From assembly GCA_037349105.1 (NCBI GenBank), contig JAYJMM010000036.1:2702001-2766000 (forward strand): a stretch of 64,000 bases of DNA, in the 5' to 3' direction. Source of the stretch: Limnomonas spitsbergensis (lineage: Eukaryota > Chlorophyta > Chlorophyceae > Chlamydomonadales). A program made the position numbers and the translations under genes. Below the pieces are notes generated by a model. The model searched no databases. It was not told the origin of the DNA and saw only the letters and a list, made by a program, of their open reading frames with translations. Below are positions 1 through 13,600 of the stretch, in pieces (the stretch's first letter is position 1; each line of letters starts with the position of its first letter).

Positions 1-250
1 GGGTTGAGGGGTTATGTTGAGGGTGGAGGGGTTGTGTTGAGGGTGGAGGGGTTATGTTGAGGTTGGAGGGGTTATGTTGAGGGGTTTTGTTGTGGGATGA
101 GGGGTTGTGTTGAGGGTTGAGGGGTTAGGTTACGGTTCCATGTCAAGGGTTCAGTTTCAGGATTAAAGGGTTCAGGATAAGTTGATGTCGAGGCCTTAGG
201 GTTTAGGTCAGGGGCATAGGGTTTAGGTGAAGGGTTAGGGTTTATAGGCG
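1..250. repeat. G-rich telomere-like degenerate repeat
   Basis: 1-115 is a roughly 20-bp unit (gggtggaggggttatgttga and variants). 116-250 is looser GGGTT/AGGG sequence with TTTAGGG-like motifs. It probably lies in an upstream intron of the mannosidase gene. 250-503 holds no gene I can support. Confidence 0.7.
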
Positions 251-503
251 GCCAGGAGCCTTCTTCACTTAAGGGTCTGGGGTTTCTAGGTGGCCGGGTA
301 CACCCCAGAAATGATGCAATCACGCCTTTCAGCCTGAAAGCCTTTCAGCCTGAAATGCATGAACTTGTGCGCTGGTTACTGGTGTCTTTCCTGCCTTTGA
401 ATGGGGCAACTTCCTCCAATTAATTCTGATTCACATGGTGTGGAACTCTCATAGCTCACACTGACAGCACTCACTCACAGCCCTTGCCATACCAGACCTT
501 CTA

Positions 504-1014
504 TGTTTAGCAGACACCCTTGCTCTCCTCCGCGTGTTTATTGGTTTAGCAGACACCCTTGCTCTCCTCCGCGCGTTTATTTGTTTAGCAGACACCCTTG
601 CTCTCCTCCGCGTGTTTATTTGTTTAGCAGACACCCTTGCTCTCCTCCGCGTGTTTATTGGTTTAGCAGACACCCTTGCTCTCCTCCGCGTGTTTATTGG
701 TTTAGCAGACACCCTTGCTCTCCTCCGCGTGTTTATTTGTTTAGCAGACACCCTTGCTCTCCTCCGCGTGTTTATTGGTTTAGCAGACACCCTTGCTCTC
801 CTCCGCGTGTTTATTTGTTTAGCAGACACCCTTGCTCTCCTCCGCGTGTTTATTTGTTTAGCAGACACCCTTGCTCTCCTCCGCGTGTTTGTTGGTTTAG
901 CAGACACCCTTGCTCTCCTCCGCGTGTTAATTGGTTTAGCAGACACCCTTGCTCTCCTCCGCGTGTTAATTGGTTTAGCAGACACCCTTGCTCTCCTCCG
1001 CGTGTTTATTTGTT
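504..1014 (+). repeat. 39-bp minisatellite, about 13 copies
   Basis: The unit begins TTTAGCAGACACCCTTGCTC and ends GCGTGTTTATTGG, nearly perfect over 13 copies with only 1-2 base differences. Because 39 is a multiple of three, frames stay open on both strands over 500-660 bp. Those frames have no sign of being genes. Probably intronic in the mannosidase gene. No unique spacers, so not CRISPR. Confidence 0.93.
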
Positions 1015-1249
1015 TACTGGTTTTTATTGGGGTCCCAAGCAAAGGAGGGTTATAGGGATCCCCCAAGCGGGCCCCAGGCCCTATTTATTTTCTTGGTTGA
1101 GCACATATGACCCCCCTACCACAGTGCTTGACACTTCTTCAAGCTTGCTCCCCAATAGTTTTTAGAAGCATGAAGTCATTTCCCCAGTTTTTTCTAGGTT
1201 TTCCTCCTTTCAGCCTTTGCTCGGATGCTGAACTCTCCCTTGACTTTGG

Positions 1250-1521
1250 ACCGCAGGCTGTTCAAGGCCTATCCCCAGAGCAGGCATGATCGACCTTGGG
1301 TTAATGACTTTCATACCCTGCTCTAAACGCAGGTTGTCAATGACATGCCTCCAGAAGTGGCAGAGCACACCTTGGCTAATGCCTTTTGTGCCCTGCTCTT
1401 ATCACAGGTTTCCGAAGACTTTTCTCCGTAGTATGCAGGACAGGCACTCTAAACCCTAAACCCTAAACCCTAAGCAAGCGCTTTGAAACATATGTCCCCA
1501 ACCCCTGAACCCTTACCGCAG
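1250..1521 (+). repeat. Decoy acceptor copies upstream of exon 1
   Basis: Degenerate copies of 'cgcag + exon start' end at AG 1255-1256, 1331-1332 and 1406-1407, before the real acceptor at 1520-1521. Spacings are 76, 75 and 114 bp. Each is followed by bases resembling the real exon start (for example gttgtcaatgacatgcctcc against tcttttgaagacatgtcccc). Confidence 0.55.
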
Positions 1522-1654
1522 TCTTTTGAAGACATGTCCCCGGACAATGGCGGTAGCCACCTCAACGCCTCGGATGGTTCCAGCGGGCCTCCGTCCTTGG
1601 AGGCACGGATTGCCGCTGCTCGCCAAGACGGCTCCGGCAACACGACCTTAGACG
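1522..1654 (+). CDS. Beta-mannosidase exon 1 of window (low-complexity linker)
   Basis: Acceptor at 1520-1521 after a C-rich tract; donor GTAAGA at 1655. Translation starts [11 protein letters not shown] and ends NTTLDG, Ser/Gly/Asp-rich. It has no clear counterpart in animal mannosidases, where a short linker precedes the FYF-NG strand. Support comes from phase: it ends with one base (phase 1) and the next exon starts with two, giving Gly before ESFYF. It is open over its whole length while other frames are not conserved. It may be longer at its 5' end. Confidence 0.55.
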
Positions 1655-4600
1655 GTAAGACGGCAGCTTGCAATCGGAGGCACGCGGCTATTTCAACAGT
1701 TTGAGCTGTGCGAGATATTGCTTTGCCTGTATTCTAGTTCAGAGTTGAGGGCTACCCCTTCACACAATAGCTCATGATGTGCAAGGTCGTGCTTTGCATG
1801 TTTCCTGGCTAAGGGTCCAGGGTTTTAATGTTTAAACCTTAGGGTACCCCATGCGCTCATGCTGGGCAAGATATCGCTCCGCATGTTTCCTAGTCAAGGG
1901 TTAACGGGTTGACCCCTAACGCATTTTTCTCATGCTGTGCAAGATAGTGCTTTGCACTTACCTAGTGTATATTTCAGGGTTTAGGGTTGAGGGTAAACCC
2001 TTCACCTGCTCGTTCATGCTGTGCAAGATCGTGTTCTGCATGGTCCCTAATTGTAGCAGAGCAATGCATGCAACCTCGTCATGAAAATACCAGGCAGGCC
2101 CCAGTCCACAGCGGTACATTTGCAACTGTTTTTTACTGTTTTTTTAACGGCGCAGTGAAATGGCATGCTGACAGTTCAGTGTTGACAGAATCACATGAAT
2201 CACGAGTCCGCACCCTGGTCATGGGACGCACCCTGGTCATGGGACGCACCCTGGTCATGGGACGCAGTTGTTTCCTTGTCACGTGTGTATGTTCCAAGTC
2301 ATGTGTGCCATCTCCTTGTCGTGAGCGTTTTTTGTACGTCTTGCTTGCCTTTTCATACCCTGCGTATCTTATACGTCCTGCATGTATTTTCCATGTCATG
2401 CGACATTCTCCATGTCGTATGTGCCCGTTCCATACCCTGCATGCCTTCTCCTTGTCATAAGTGTATTGTGTACGTCATACGTGTCTTTTACATGACACAC
2501 ACGCCTTCTCTATGTCGTATGTGCACAGACTCCTGCTTAAAGTATTATGGAGAACAAAAGCCCCTCCGCGTGTGTCCTTGCACTTGTACTTGTAGGAGAG
2601 AGCTTCTACTTCCGGGTTAACGGCATCCCACTCTTTGTTCAGGTGAGGTTCAGGGTGAAGGGTTTCCGGGTGAAGTTCAGGGTGAAGGGTGAAGTTCAGG
2701 TATAGAAGGGAGGGTTTAGGGTGAGGTTCAGGTGAGGTTCAGGGTGAACCTTGAAGGGTTCCCGGGTCAATGGCGCCCCCCTCCTGGTCAATATCCGCTT
2801 TCGTGACCCCTATCTTCCAAGGCCCCCTCCCCCCCTGAACATATCTAGGGATCCAGCCTTCATGCTCACGAGTCATGATCCATCTCTCATCCCCCACCTT
2901 CGTTCCATCTCTACGGCTCCAAATTCCCCTCCCCCACCACGTTCCATCTCCATGCTCCCCCCACCACCACGTTCCATCTCCATGTTGCCCCCACCACCAC
3001 GTTCCATCTCCATGCTGCCCCCACCACCACGTTCCATCTCCATGCCCCCCCCCCCTCCGTTCCATTTCCATGCCCCCCTCCCCTCCGTTCCATCTCCATT
3101 CCCCCCCCCACTTCGTTCCATTTCCAGGGCTCCAACTTCCCCTTCCCCCCCACCACGTTCCATCTCCATGCCCCCCCCCCCTCCGTTCCATCTTCATGCC
3201 CCCCCCCCTCCGTTCCATCTCTATGCCCTACCCCCGTCCGTTCCATGTCCATGTCCCCCCACCCCTCCGTTCCATTTCCAGGGCTCCAACTTCCCCCCCC
3301 CCCCCCCTCCGCTCCATCTTCATGCCCCCCCCCCCTGTTCCATTTCCATCCCCCCCCCCCCCTCCCCCTCCGTTCCATCTCCATGCCCCCCCCTCCCCAC
3401 TCCGTTTCATCTCCTTGCCCCCCCCTCCACACACACACTCCGTTCCATCTCCATGCCCCCTCCCCCCCACACACACTCCGTTCCATCTCCATGCCCCCTC
3501 CCCCCCCCACACACTCTGTTCCATCTCCATGCCCCCCTCCCCCCCCCACACACTCCGTTCCATCTCCATGCCCCCTCCCCCCCCCACACACTCTGTTCCA
3601 TCTCCATGCCCCCTCCCCCCCACACACACTCCGTTTCATCTCCATGCCCCCTCCCCCCCACACACACTCCGTTTCATCTCCATGCCCCCTCCCCCCCACA
3701 CACACTCCGTTCCATCTCCATGCCCCCTCCCCCCCACACACACACTTTGTTTCATCTCCATGCCCCCTCCCCCCCACACACACTCTGTTCCATCTCCATG
3801 CCCCCTCCCCCCCCCCACACACACTCTGTTTCATCTCCATGCCCCCTCCCCCCCCACACACACTCTGTTCCATCTCCATGCCCCCTCCCCCCCACACACA
3901 CACTTTGTTTCATCTCCATGCCCCCTCCCCCCCACACACACTCCGTTCCATCTCCATGCCCCCTCCCCCCCACACACACACTCTGTTCCATCTCCATGCC
4001 CCCTCCCCCCCCCCCCACACACTCCGTTTCATCTCCATGCCCCCTCCCCCCCCCACACACACTCCGTTTCATCTCCATGCCCCCCTCCCCCCCCCCACAC
4101 ACACTCTGTTCCATCTCCATGCCCCCTCCCCCCCCCCCCACACACTCTGTTTCATCTCCATGCCCCCCTCCCCCCCCCCACACACACTTTGTTCCATCTC
4201 CATGCCCCCTCCCCCCCACACACACTCCGTTCCATCTCCATGCCCCCTCCCCCCCCACACATACTCCGTTTCATCTCCATGCCCCTTCCCCCCCCACACA
4301 CACTCTGTTCCATCTCCATGCCCCCTCCCCCCCCCACACACACTTTGTTCCATCTCCATGCCCCCTCCCCCCCACACACACACTTTGTTCCATCTCCATG
4401 CCCCCTCCCCCCCCCACACACACTTTGTTCCATCTCCATGCCCCCTCCCCCCCCCCACACACACTCCGTTCCATCTCCATGCCCCCTCCCCCCCCCACAC
4501 ACACTTTGTTCCATCTCCATGCCCCCTCCCCCCCACACACACACTTTGTTCCATCTCCATGCCCCCTCCCCCCCCACACACACTCTGTTCCATCTCCATG

Positions 4601-7600
4601 CCCCCTCCCCCCCCCCCACACACTCCGTTTCATCTCCATGCCCCCTCCCCCCCCCACACACACTCCGTTTGATCTCCATGCCCCCCTCCCCCCCCACACA
4701 CTCCGTTTCATTTCCATGCCCCCCCCCCCTCTGTTCCATTTGCAGGGCTCCAATTTGATCCCCTTGGACATCATCCATACGAGGGCCACCAAAGCCAACA
4801 TGACACGGCTACTCAAATCGGCCCTCCGCTCCAACATGAATATGATCCGCATCTGGTGAGAACATCCTCTATAACATGCAGCCCCCCCCTCCTTATTTAA
4901 TAATATATGACAGATTAATATATGTGCAGCATACAACCAAGGTTAATAGTGAAGGTTTTTATAGTGTAGGCTTTTTTTAAGGTTACAGAAGACAAGTGAA
5001 GGGATTCAGGGTTAGGGGATGAAGGGATTCAGGGTTAGGGGATGAAGGGATTCAGGGTTAGGGGATGAAGGGATTCAGGGTTAGGGGATGAAGGGATTCG
5101 GGGTTAGGGGATAAAGGGATTCAGGGTTAGGGGATGAAGGGATTCAGGGTTAGGGGATGAAGGGATTCAGGGTTAGGGGATGAAGGGATTCAGGGTTAGG
5201 GGATGAAGGGATTCAGGGTTAGGGGATGAAGGGATTCGGGGTTAGGGGATAAAGGGATTCAGGGTTAGGGGATGAAGGGATTCAGGGTTAGGGGATGAAG
5301 GGATTCAGGGTTAGGGGATGAAGGGATTCAGGGTTAGGGGATGAAGGGATTCAGGGTTAGGGGATGAAGGGATTCAGGGTTAGGGGATGAAGGGATTCAG
5401 GGTTAGGGGATGAAGGGATTCAGGGTTAGGGGATGAAGGGATTCAGGGTTAGGGGATGAAGGGATTCAGGGTTAGGGGATGAAGGGATTCGGGGTTAGGG
5501 GATAAAGGGATTCAGGGTTAGGGGATGAAGGGATTCAGGGTTAGGGGATGAAGGGATTCAGGGTTAGGGGATGAAGGGATTCAGGGTTAGGGGATAAAGG
5601 GATTCAGGGTCAGGGGAAGAAGGGATTTAGGGTTAGGGGATGAAGGGATTTGGGGTTAGGGGATGAAGGGATTCAGGGTTAGGTGATGAAGGGATTCAGG
5701 GTCAGGGGAAGAAGGGATTCAGGGTCAGGGGAAGAAGGGATTCAGGGTCAGGGGAAGAAGGGATTCAGGGTTAGGGGATGAAGGGATTCAGGGTCAGGGG
5801 ATGAAGGGATTCAGGGTTAGGGGATGAAGGGATTCAGGGTTAAGGGATGAAGGGATTCAGGGTTAGGGGATGAAGGGATTCAGGGTTAGGGGATGAAGGG
5901 ATTCAGGGTTAGGGGATGAAGGGATTCAGGGTTAGGGGATGAAGGGATTCGGGGTTAGGGGATAAAGGGATTCAGGGTTAGGGGATGAAGGGATTCAGGG
6001 TTAGGGGATGAAGGGATTCAGGGTTAGGGGATGAAGGGATTCAGGGTTAGGGGATAAAGGGATTCAGGGTCAGGGGAAGAAGGGATTTAGGGTTAGGGGA
6101 TGAAGGGATTTGGGGTTAGGGGATGAAGGGATTCAGGGTTAGGTGATGAAGGGATTCAGGGTCAGGGGAAGAAGGGATTCAGGGTCAGGGGAAGAAGGGA
6201 TTCAGGGTCAGGGGAAGAAGGGATTCAGGGTTAGGGGATGAAGGGATTCAGGGTCAGGGGAAGAAGGGATTCAGGGTTAGGGGATGAAGGGATTCAGGGT
6301 TAGGGGATGAAGGGATTCAGGGTTAGGGGATGAAGGGATTCAGGGTTAGGGGATGAAGGGATTCAGGGTTAGGGGATGAAGGGATTCAGGGTTGGGGGAT
6401 GAAGGGATTCAGGGTCAGGGGAAGAAGGGATTTAGGGTTAGGGGAAGAAGGGATTTAGGGTTAGAGGATGAAGGGATTTAGGGTTAGGGGATGAAGGGAT
6501 TCAGGGTTAGGGGAAGAAGGGATTTAGGGTTAGGGGATGAAGGGATTCAGGGTTAGGGGATGAAGGGATTCAGGGTTAGGGGATGAAGGGATTCAGGGTT
6601 AGGGGATGAAGGGATTCGGGGTTAGGGGATGAAGGGATTCAGGGTTAGGGGATGAAGGGATTCAGGGTTAGGGGATGAAGGGATTCAGGGTTAGGGGATG
6701 AAGGGATTCAGGGTTAGGGGATGAAGGGATTCAGGGTTAGGGGATGAAGGGATTCAGGGTTAGGGGATGAAGGGATTCAGGGTTAGGGGATGAAGGGATT
6801 CAGGGTTAGGGGATGAAGGGATTCAGGGTTAGGGGATGAAGGGATTCAGGGTTAGGGGATGAAGGGATTCGGGGTTAGGGGATAAAGGGATTCAGGGTTA
6901 GGGGATGAAGGGATTCAGGGTTAGGGGATGAAGGGATTCAGGGTTAGGGGATGAAGGGATTCAGGGTTAGGGGATAAAGGGATTCAGGGTCAGGGGAAGA
7001 AGGGATTTAGGGTTAGGGGATGAAGGGATTTGGGGTTAGGGGATGAAGGGATTCAGGGTTAGGGGATGAAGGGATTCAGGGTCAGGGGATAAAGGGATTC
7101 AGGGTCAGGGGAAGAAGGGATTCAGGGTCAGGGGAAGAAGGGATTCAGGGTTAGGGGATGAAGGGATTCAGGGTCAGGGGATGAAGGGATTCAGGGTTAG
7201 GGGATGAAGGGATTCAGGGTTAAGGGATGAAGGGATTCAGGGTTAGGGGATGAAGGGATTCAGGGTTAGGGGATGAAGGGATTCAGGGTTAGGGGATGAA
7301 GGGATTCAGGGTTAGGGGATGAAGGGATTCGGGGTTAGGGGATGAAGGGATTCAGGGTTAGGGGATGAAGGGATTCAGGGTTAGGGGATGAAGGGATTCA
7401 GGGTTAGGGGATGAAGGGATTCAGGGTTAGGGGATAAAGGGATTCAGGGTCAGGGGAAGAAGGGATTTAGGGTTAGGGGATGAAGGGATTTGGGGTTAGG
7501 GGATGAAGGGATTCAGGGTTAGGTGATGAAGGGATTCAGGGTCAGGGGAAGAAGGGATTCAGGGTCAGGGGAAGAAGGGATTCAGGGTCAGGGGAAGAAG

Positions 7601-10600
7601 GGATTCAGGGTTAGGGGATGAAGGGATTCAGGGTCAGGGGAAGAAGGGATTCAGGGTTAGGGGATGAAGGGATTCAGGGTTAGGGGATGAAGGGATTCAG
7701 GGTTAGGGGATGAAGGGATTCAGGGTTAGGGGATGAAGGGATTCAGGGTTAGGGGATGAAGGGATTCAGGGTTAGGGGATGAAGGGATTCAGGGTCAGGG
7801 GAAGAAGGGATTTAGGGTTAGGGGAAGAAGGGATTTAGGGTTAGAGGATGAAGGGATTTAGGGTTAGGGGATGAAGGGATTCAGGGTTAGGGGAAGAAGG
7901 GATTTAGGGTTAGGGGATGAAGGGATTCAGGGTTAGAGGATGAAGGGATTCAGGGTTAGGGGATGAAGGGATTCAGGGTTAGGGGATGAAGGGATTCGGG
8001 GTTAGGGGATGAAGGGATTCAGGGTCAGGGGATGAAGGGATTCAGGGTCAGGGGATGAAGGGATTTAGGGTCAGGGGATGAAGGGATTCAGGTTCAGGGG
8101 ATGAAGGGATTCAGGGTTAGGGGATGAAGGGATTCAGGGTTAGGGGATGAAGGGATTCGGGGTTAGGGGATGAAGGGATTCAGGGTTAGGGGATGAAGGG
8201 ATTCAGGGTTAGGGGATGAAGGGATTCAGGGTTAGGGGATGAAGGGATTCAGGGTTAGGGGAAGAAGGGATTCAGGGTTAGGGGATGAAGGGATTCAGGG
8301 TTAGGGGATGAAGGGATTCAGGGTTAGGGGATGAAGGGATTCAGGGTTAGGGGATGAAGGGATTTAGGGTTAGGGGAAGAAGGGATTCAGGGTTAGGGGA
8401 TGAAGGGATTCAGGGTTAGGGGATGAAGGGATTTGGGGTTAGGGGATGAAGGGATTCAGGGTTAGGGGATGAAGGGATTCAGGGTTAGGGGAAGAAGGGA
8501 TTCAGGGTTAGGGGAAGAAGGGATTCAGGGTTAGGGGATGAAGGGATTCAGGGTTAGGGGATGAAGGGATTTAGGGTTAGGGGAAGAAGGGATTTAGGGT
8601 TAGGGGATGAAGGGATTCAGGGTTAGGGGATGAAGGGATTTAGGGTTAGGGGATGAAGGGATTCAGGGTTAAGGGATGAAGGGATTCAGGGTTATGGGAT
8701 GAAGGGATTCAGGGTCAGGGGATGAAGGGATTCGGGGTTAGGGGATGAAGGGATTCAGGGTAAAGGGATGAAGGGATTCAGGGTTGGGGGATGAAGGGAT
8801 TTAGGGTTAGGGGATGAAGGGATTCAGGGTTAGGGGATGAAGGGATTCAGGGTTAGGGGATGAAGGGATTCAGGGTTAGGGGATGAAGGGATTCAGGGTT
8901 AGGGGATGAAGGGATTCAGGGTTAGGGGAAGAAGGGATTTAGGGTTAGGGGAAGAAGGGATTCAGGGTTAAGGGATGAAGGGATTCAGGGTTAGGGGATG
9001 AAGGGATTCAGGGTTAGGGGATGAAGGGATTCAGGGTTAGGGGAAGAAGGGATTTAGGGTTAGGGGATGAAGGGATTCAGGGTTAGAGGATGAAGGGATT
9101 CAGGGTTAGGGGATGAAGGGATTCAGGGTTAGGGGATGAAGGGATTCGGGGTTAGGGGATGAAGGGATTCAGGGTCAGGGGATGAAGGGATTCAGGGTCA
9201 GGGGATGAAGGGATTTAGGGTCAGGGGATGAAGGGATTCAGGTTCAGGGGATGAAGGGATTCAGGGTTAGGGGATGAAGGGATTCAGGGTTAGGGGATGA
9301 AGGGATTCGGGGTTAGGGGATGAAGGGATTCAGGGTTAGGGGATGAAGGGATTCAGGGTTAGGGGATGAAGGGATTCAGGGTTAGGGGATGAAGGGATTC
9401 AGGGTTAGGGGAAGAAGGGATTCGGGGTTAGGGGATAAAGGGATTCAGGGTTAGGGGATGAAGGGATTCAGGGTTAGGGGATGAAGGGATTCAGGGTTAG
9501 GGGATGAAGGGATTCAGGGTTAGGGGATAAAGGGATTCAGGGTCAGGGGAAGAAGGGATTTAGGGTTAGGGGATGAAGGGATTTGGGGTTAGGGGATGAA
9601 GGGATTCAGGGTTAGGTGATGAAGGGATTCAGGGTCAGGGGAAGAAGGGATTCAGGGTCAGGGGAAGAAGGGATTCAGGGTCAGGGGAAGAAGGGATTCA
9701 GGGTTAGGGGATGAAGGGATTCAGGGTCAGGGGATGAAGGGATTCAGGGTTAGGGGATGAAGGGATTCAGGGTTAGGGGATGAAGGGATTCAGGGTTAGG
9801 GGATGAAGGGATTCAGGGTTAGGGGATGAAGGGATTCAGGGTTAGGGGATGAAGGGATTCAGGGTTAGGGGATGAAGGGATTCGGGGTTAGGGGATGAAG
9901 GGATTCAGGGTTAGGGGATGAAGGGATTCAGGGTTAGGGGATGAAGGGATTCAGGGTTAGGGGATGAAGGGATTCAGGGTTAGGGGATGAAGGGATTCAG
10001 GGTCAGGGGAAGAAGGGATTTAGGGTTAGGGGATGAAGGGATTTGGGGTTAGGGGATGAAGGGATTCAGGGTTAGGTGATGAAGGGATTCAGGGTCAGGG
10101 GAAGAAGGGATTCAGGGTCAGGGGAAGAAGGGATTCAGGGTCAGGGGAAGAAGGGATTCAGGGTTAGGGGATGAAGGGATTCAGGGTCAGGGGAAGAAGG
10201 GATTCAGGGTCAGGGGATGAAGGGATTCAGGGTTAAGGGATGAAGGGATTCAGGGTTAGGGGATGAAGGGATTCAGGGTTAGGGGATGAAGGGATTCAGG
10301 GTTAGGGGATGAAGGGATTCAGGGTTGGGGGATGAAGGGATTCAGGGTCAGGGGAAGAAGGGATTTAGGGTTAGGGGAAGAAGGGATTTAGGGTTAGAGG
10401 ATGAAGGGATTTAGGGTTAGGGGATGAAGGGATTCAGGGTTAGGGGAAGAAGGGATTTAGGGTTAGGGGATGAAGGGATTCAGGGTTAGGGGATGAAGGG
10501 ATTCAGGGTTAGGGGATGAAGGGATTCAGGGTTAGGGGATGAAGGGATTCGGGGTTAGGGGATAAAGGGATTCAGGGTTAGGGGATGAAGGGATTCAGGG

Positions 10601-13600
10601 TTAGGGGATGAAGGGATTCAGGGTTAGGGGATGAAGGGATTCAGGGTTAGGGGATGAAGGGATTCGGGGTTAGGGGATAAAGGGATTCAGGGTTAGGGGA
10701 TGAAGGGATTCAGGGTTAGGGGATGAAGGGATTCAGGGTTAGGGGATGAAGGGATTCAGGGTTAGGGGATGAAGGGATTCAGGGTTAGGGGATGAAGGGA
10801 TTCAGGGTTAGGGGATAAAGGGATTCAGGGTTAGGGGATGAAGGGATTCAGGGTTAGGGGATGAAGGGATTCAGGGTTAGGGGATGAAGGGATTCAGGGT
10901 TAGGGGATAAAGGGATTCAGGGTCAGGGGAAGAAGGGATTTAGGGTTAGGGGATGAAGGGATTTGGGGTTAGGGGATGAAGGGATTCAGGGTTAGGGGAT
11001 GAAGGGATTCAGGGTCAGGGGATAAAGGGATTCAGGGTCAGGGGAAGAAGGGATTCAGGGTCAGGGGAAGAAGGGATTCAGGGTTAGGGGATGAAGGGAT
11101 TCAGGGTCAGGGGATGAAGGGATTCAGGGTTAGGGGATGAAGGGATTCAGGGTTAAGGGATGAAGGGATTCAGGGTTAGGGGATGAAGGGATTCAGGGTT
11201 AGGGGATGAAGGGATTCAGGGTTAGGGGATGAAGGGATTCAGGGTTAGGGGATGAAGGGATTCGGGGTTAGGGGATAAAGGGATTCAGGGTTAGGGGATG
11301 AAGGGATTCAGGGTTAGGGGATGAAGGGATTCAGGGTTAGGGGATGAAGGGATTCGGGGTTAGGGGATAAAGGGATTCAGGGTTAGGGGATGAAGGGATT
11401 CAGGGTTAGGGGATGAAGGGATTCAGGGTTAGGGGATGAAGGGATTCAGGGTTAGGGGATAAAGGGATTCAGGGTCAGGGGAAGAAGGGATTTAGGGTTA
11501 GAGGATGAAGGGATTTAGGGTTAGGGGATGAAGGGATTCAGGGTTAGGGGAAGAAGGGATTTAGGGTTAGGGGATGAAGGGATTCAGGGTTAGGGGATGA
11601 AGGGATTCAGGGTTAGGGGATGAAGGGATTCAGGGTTAGGGGATGAAGGGATTCGGGGTTAGGGGATAAAGGGATTCAGGGTTAGGGGATGAAGGGATTC
11701 AGGGTTAGGGGATGAAGGGATTCAGGGTTAGGGGATGAAGGGATTCAGGGTTAGGGGATGAAGGGATTCAGGGTTAGGGGATGAAGGGATTCAGGGTTAG
11801 GGGATGAAGGGATTCAGGGTTAGGGGATGAAGGGATTCAGGGTTAGGGGATGAAGGGATTCAGGGTTAGGGGATGAAGGGATTCAGGGTTAGGGGATGAA
11901 GGGATTCGGGGTTAGGGGATAAAGGGATTCAGGGTTAGGGGATGAAGGGATTCAGGGTTAGGGGATGAAGGGATTCAGGGTTAGGGGATGAAGGGATTCA
12001 GGGTTAGGGGATAAAGGGATTCAGGGTCAGGGGAAGAAGGGATTTAGGGTTAGGGGATGAAGGGATTTGGGGTTAGGGGATGAAGGGATTCAGGGTTAGG
12101 GGATGAAGGGATTCAGGGTCAGGGGATAAAGGGATTCAGGGTCAGGGGAAGAAGGGATTCAGGGTCAGGGGAAGAAGGGATTCAGGGTTAGGGGATGAAG
12201 GGATTCAGGGTCAGGGGATGAAGGGATTCAGGGTTAGGGGATGAAGGGATTCAGGGTTAGGGGATGAAGGGATTCAGGGTTAGGGGATGAAGGGATTCAG
12301 GGTTAGGGGATGAAGGGATTCAGGGTTAGGGGATGAAGGGATTCAGGGTTAGGGGATGAAGGGATTCGGGGTTAGGGGATGAAGGGATTCAGGGTTAGGG
12401 GATGAAGGGATTCAGGGTTAGGGGATGAAGGGATTCAGGGTTAGGGGATGAAGGGATTCAGGGTTAGGGGATAAAGGGATTCAGGGTCAGGGGAAGAAGG
12501 GATTTAGGGTTAGGGGATGAAGGGATTTGGGGTTAGGGGATGAAGGGATTCAGGGTTAGGTGATGAAGGGATTCAGGGTCAGGGGAAGAAGGGATTCAGG
12601 GTCAGGGGAAGAAGGGATTCAGGGTCAGGGGAAGAAGGGATTCAGGGTTAGGGGATGAAGGGATTCAGGGTCAGGGGAAGAAGGGATTCAGGGTTAGGGG
12701 ATGAAGGGATTCAGGGTTAAGGGATGAAGGGATTCAGGGTTAGGGGATGAAGGGATTCAGGGTTAGGGGATGAAGGGATTCAGGGTTAGGGGATGAAGGG
12801 ATTCAGGGTTGGGGGATGAAGGGATTCAGGGTCAGGGGAAGAAGGGATTTAGGGTTAGGGGAAGAAGGGATTTAGGGTTAGAGGATGAAGGGATTTAGGG
12901 TTAGGGGATGAAGGGATTCAGGGTTAGGGGAAGAAGGGATTTAGGGTTAGGGGATGAAGGGATTCAGGGTTAGAGGATGAAGGGATTCAGGGTTAGGGGA
13001 TGAAGGGATTCAGGGTTAGGGGATGAAGGGATTCGGGGTTAGGGGATGAAGGGATTCAGGGTCAGGGGATGAAGGGATTCAGGGTCAGGGGATGAAGGGA
13101 TTTAGGGTCAGGGGATGAAGGGATTCAGGTTCAGGGGATGAAGGGATTCAGGGTTAGGGGATGAAGGGATTCAGGGTTAGGGGATGAAGGGATTCGGGGT
13201 TAGGGGATGAAGGGATTCAGGGTTAGGGGATGAAGGGATTCAGGGTTAGGGGATGAAGGGATTCAGGGTTAGGGGATGAAGGGATTCAGGGTTAGGGGAA
13301 GAAGGGATTCAGGGTTAGGGGATGAAGGGATTCAGGGTTAGGGGATGAAGGGATTCGGGGTTAGGGGATGAAGGGATTCAGGGTTAGGGGATGAAGGGAT
13401 TTAGGGTTAGGGGAAGAAGGGATTCAGGGTTAGGGGATGAAGGGATTCAGGGTTAGGGGATGAAGGGATTTGGGGTTAGGGGATGAAGGGATTCAGGGTT
13501 AGGGGATGAAGGGATTCAGGGTTAGGGGAAGAAGGGATTCAGGGTTAGGGGAAGAAGGGATTCAGGGTTAGGGGATGAAGGGATTCAGGGTTAGGGGATG

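Noticed and set aside
449..1165. ORFs with RHPCSPPRVYLFS or NTRRRARVSAKPI repeats
   Set aside because: Open only because the 39-bp unit is a multiple of three; no start, homology or codon signal.
2751..4936. Long ORFs (up to 702 codons) of Pro/His/Ser-rich and Gly/Met/Glu-rich repeats on both strands
   Set aside because: They run over the C-rich minisatellite in all six frames. Only the last 37 codons of the + frame are real (exon 3).
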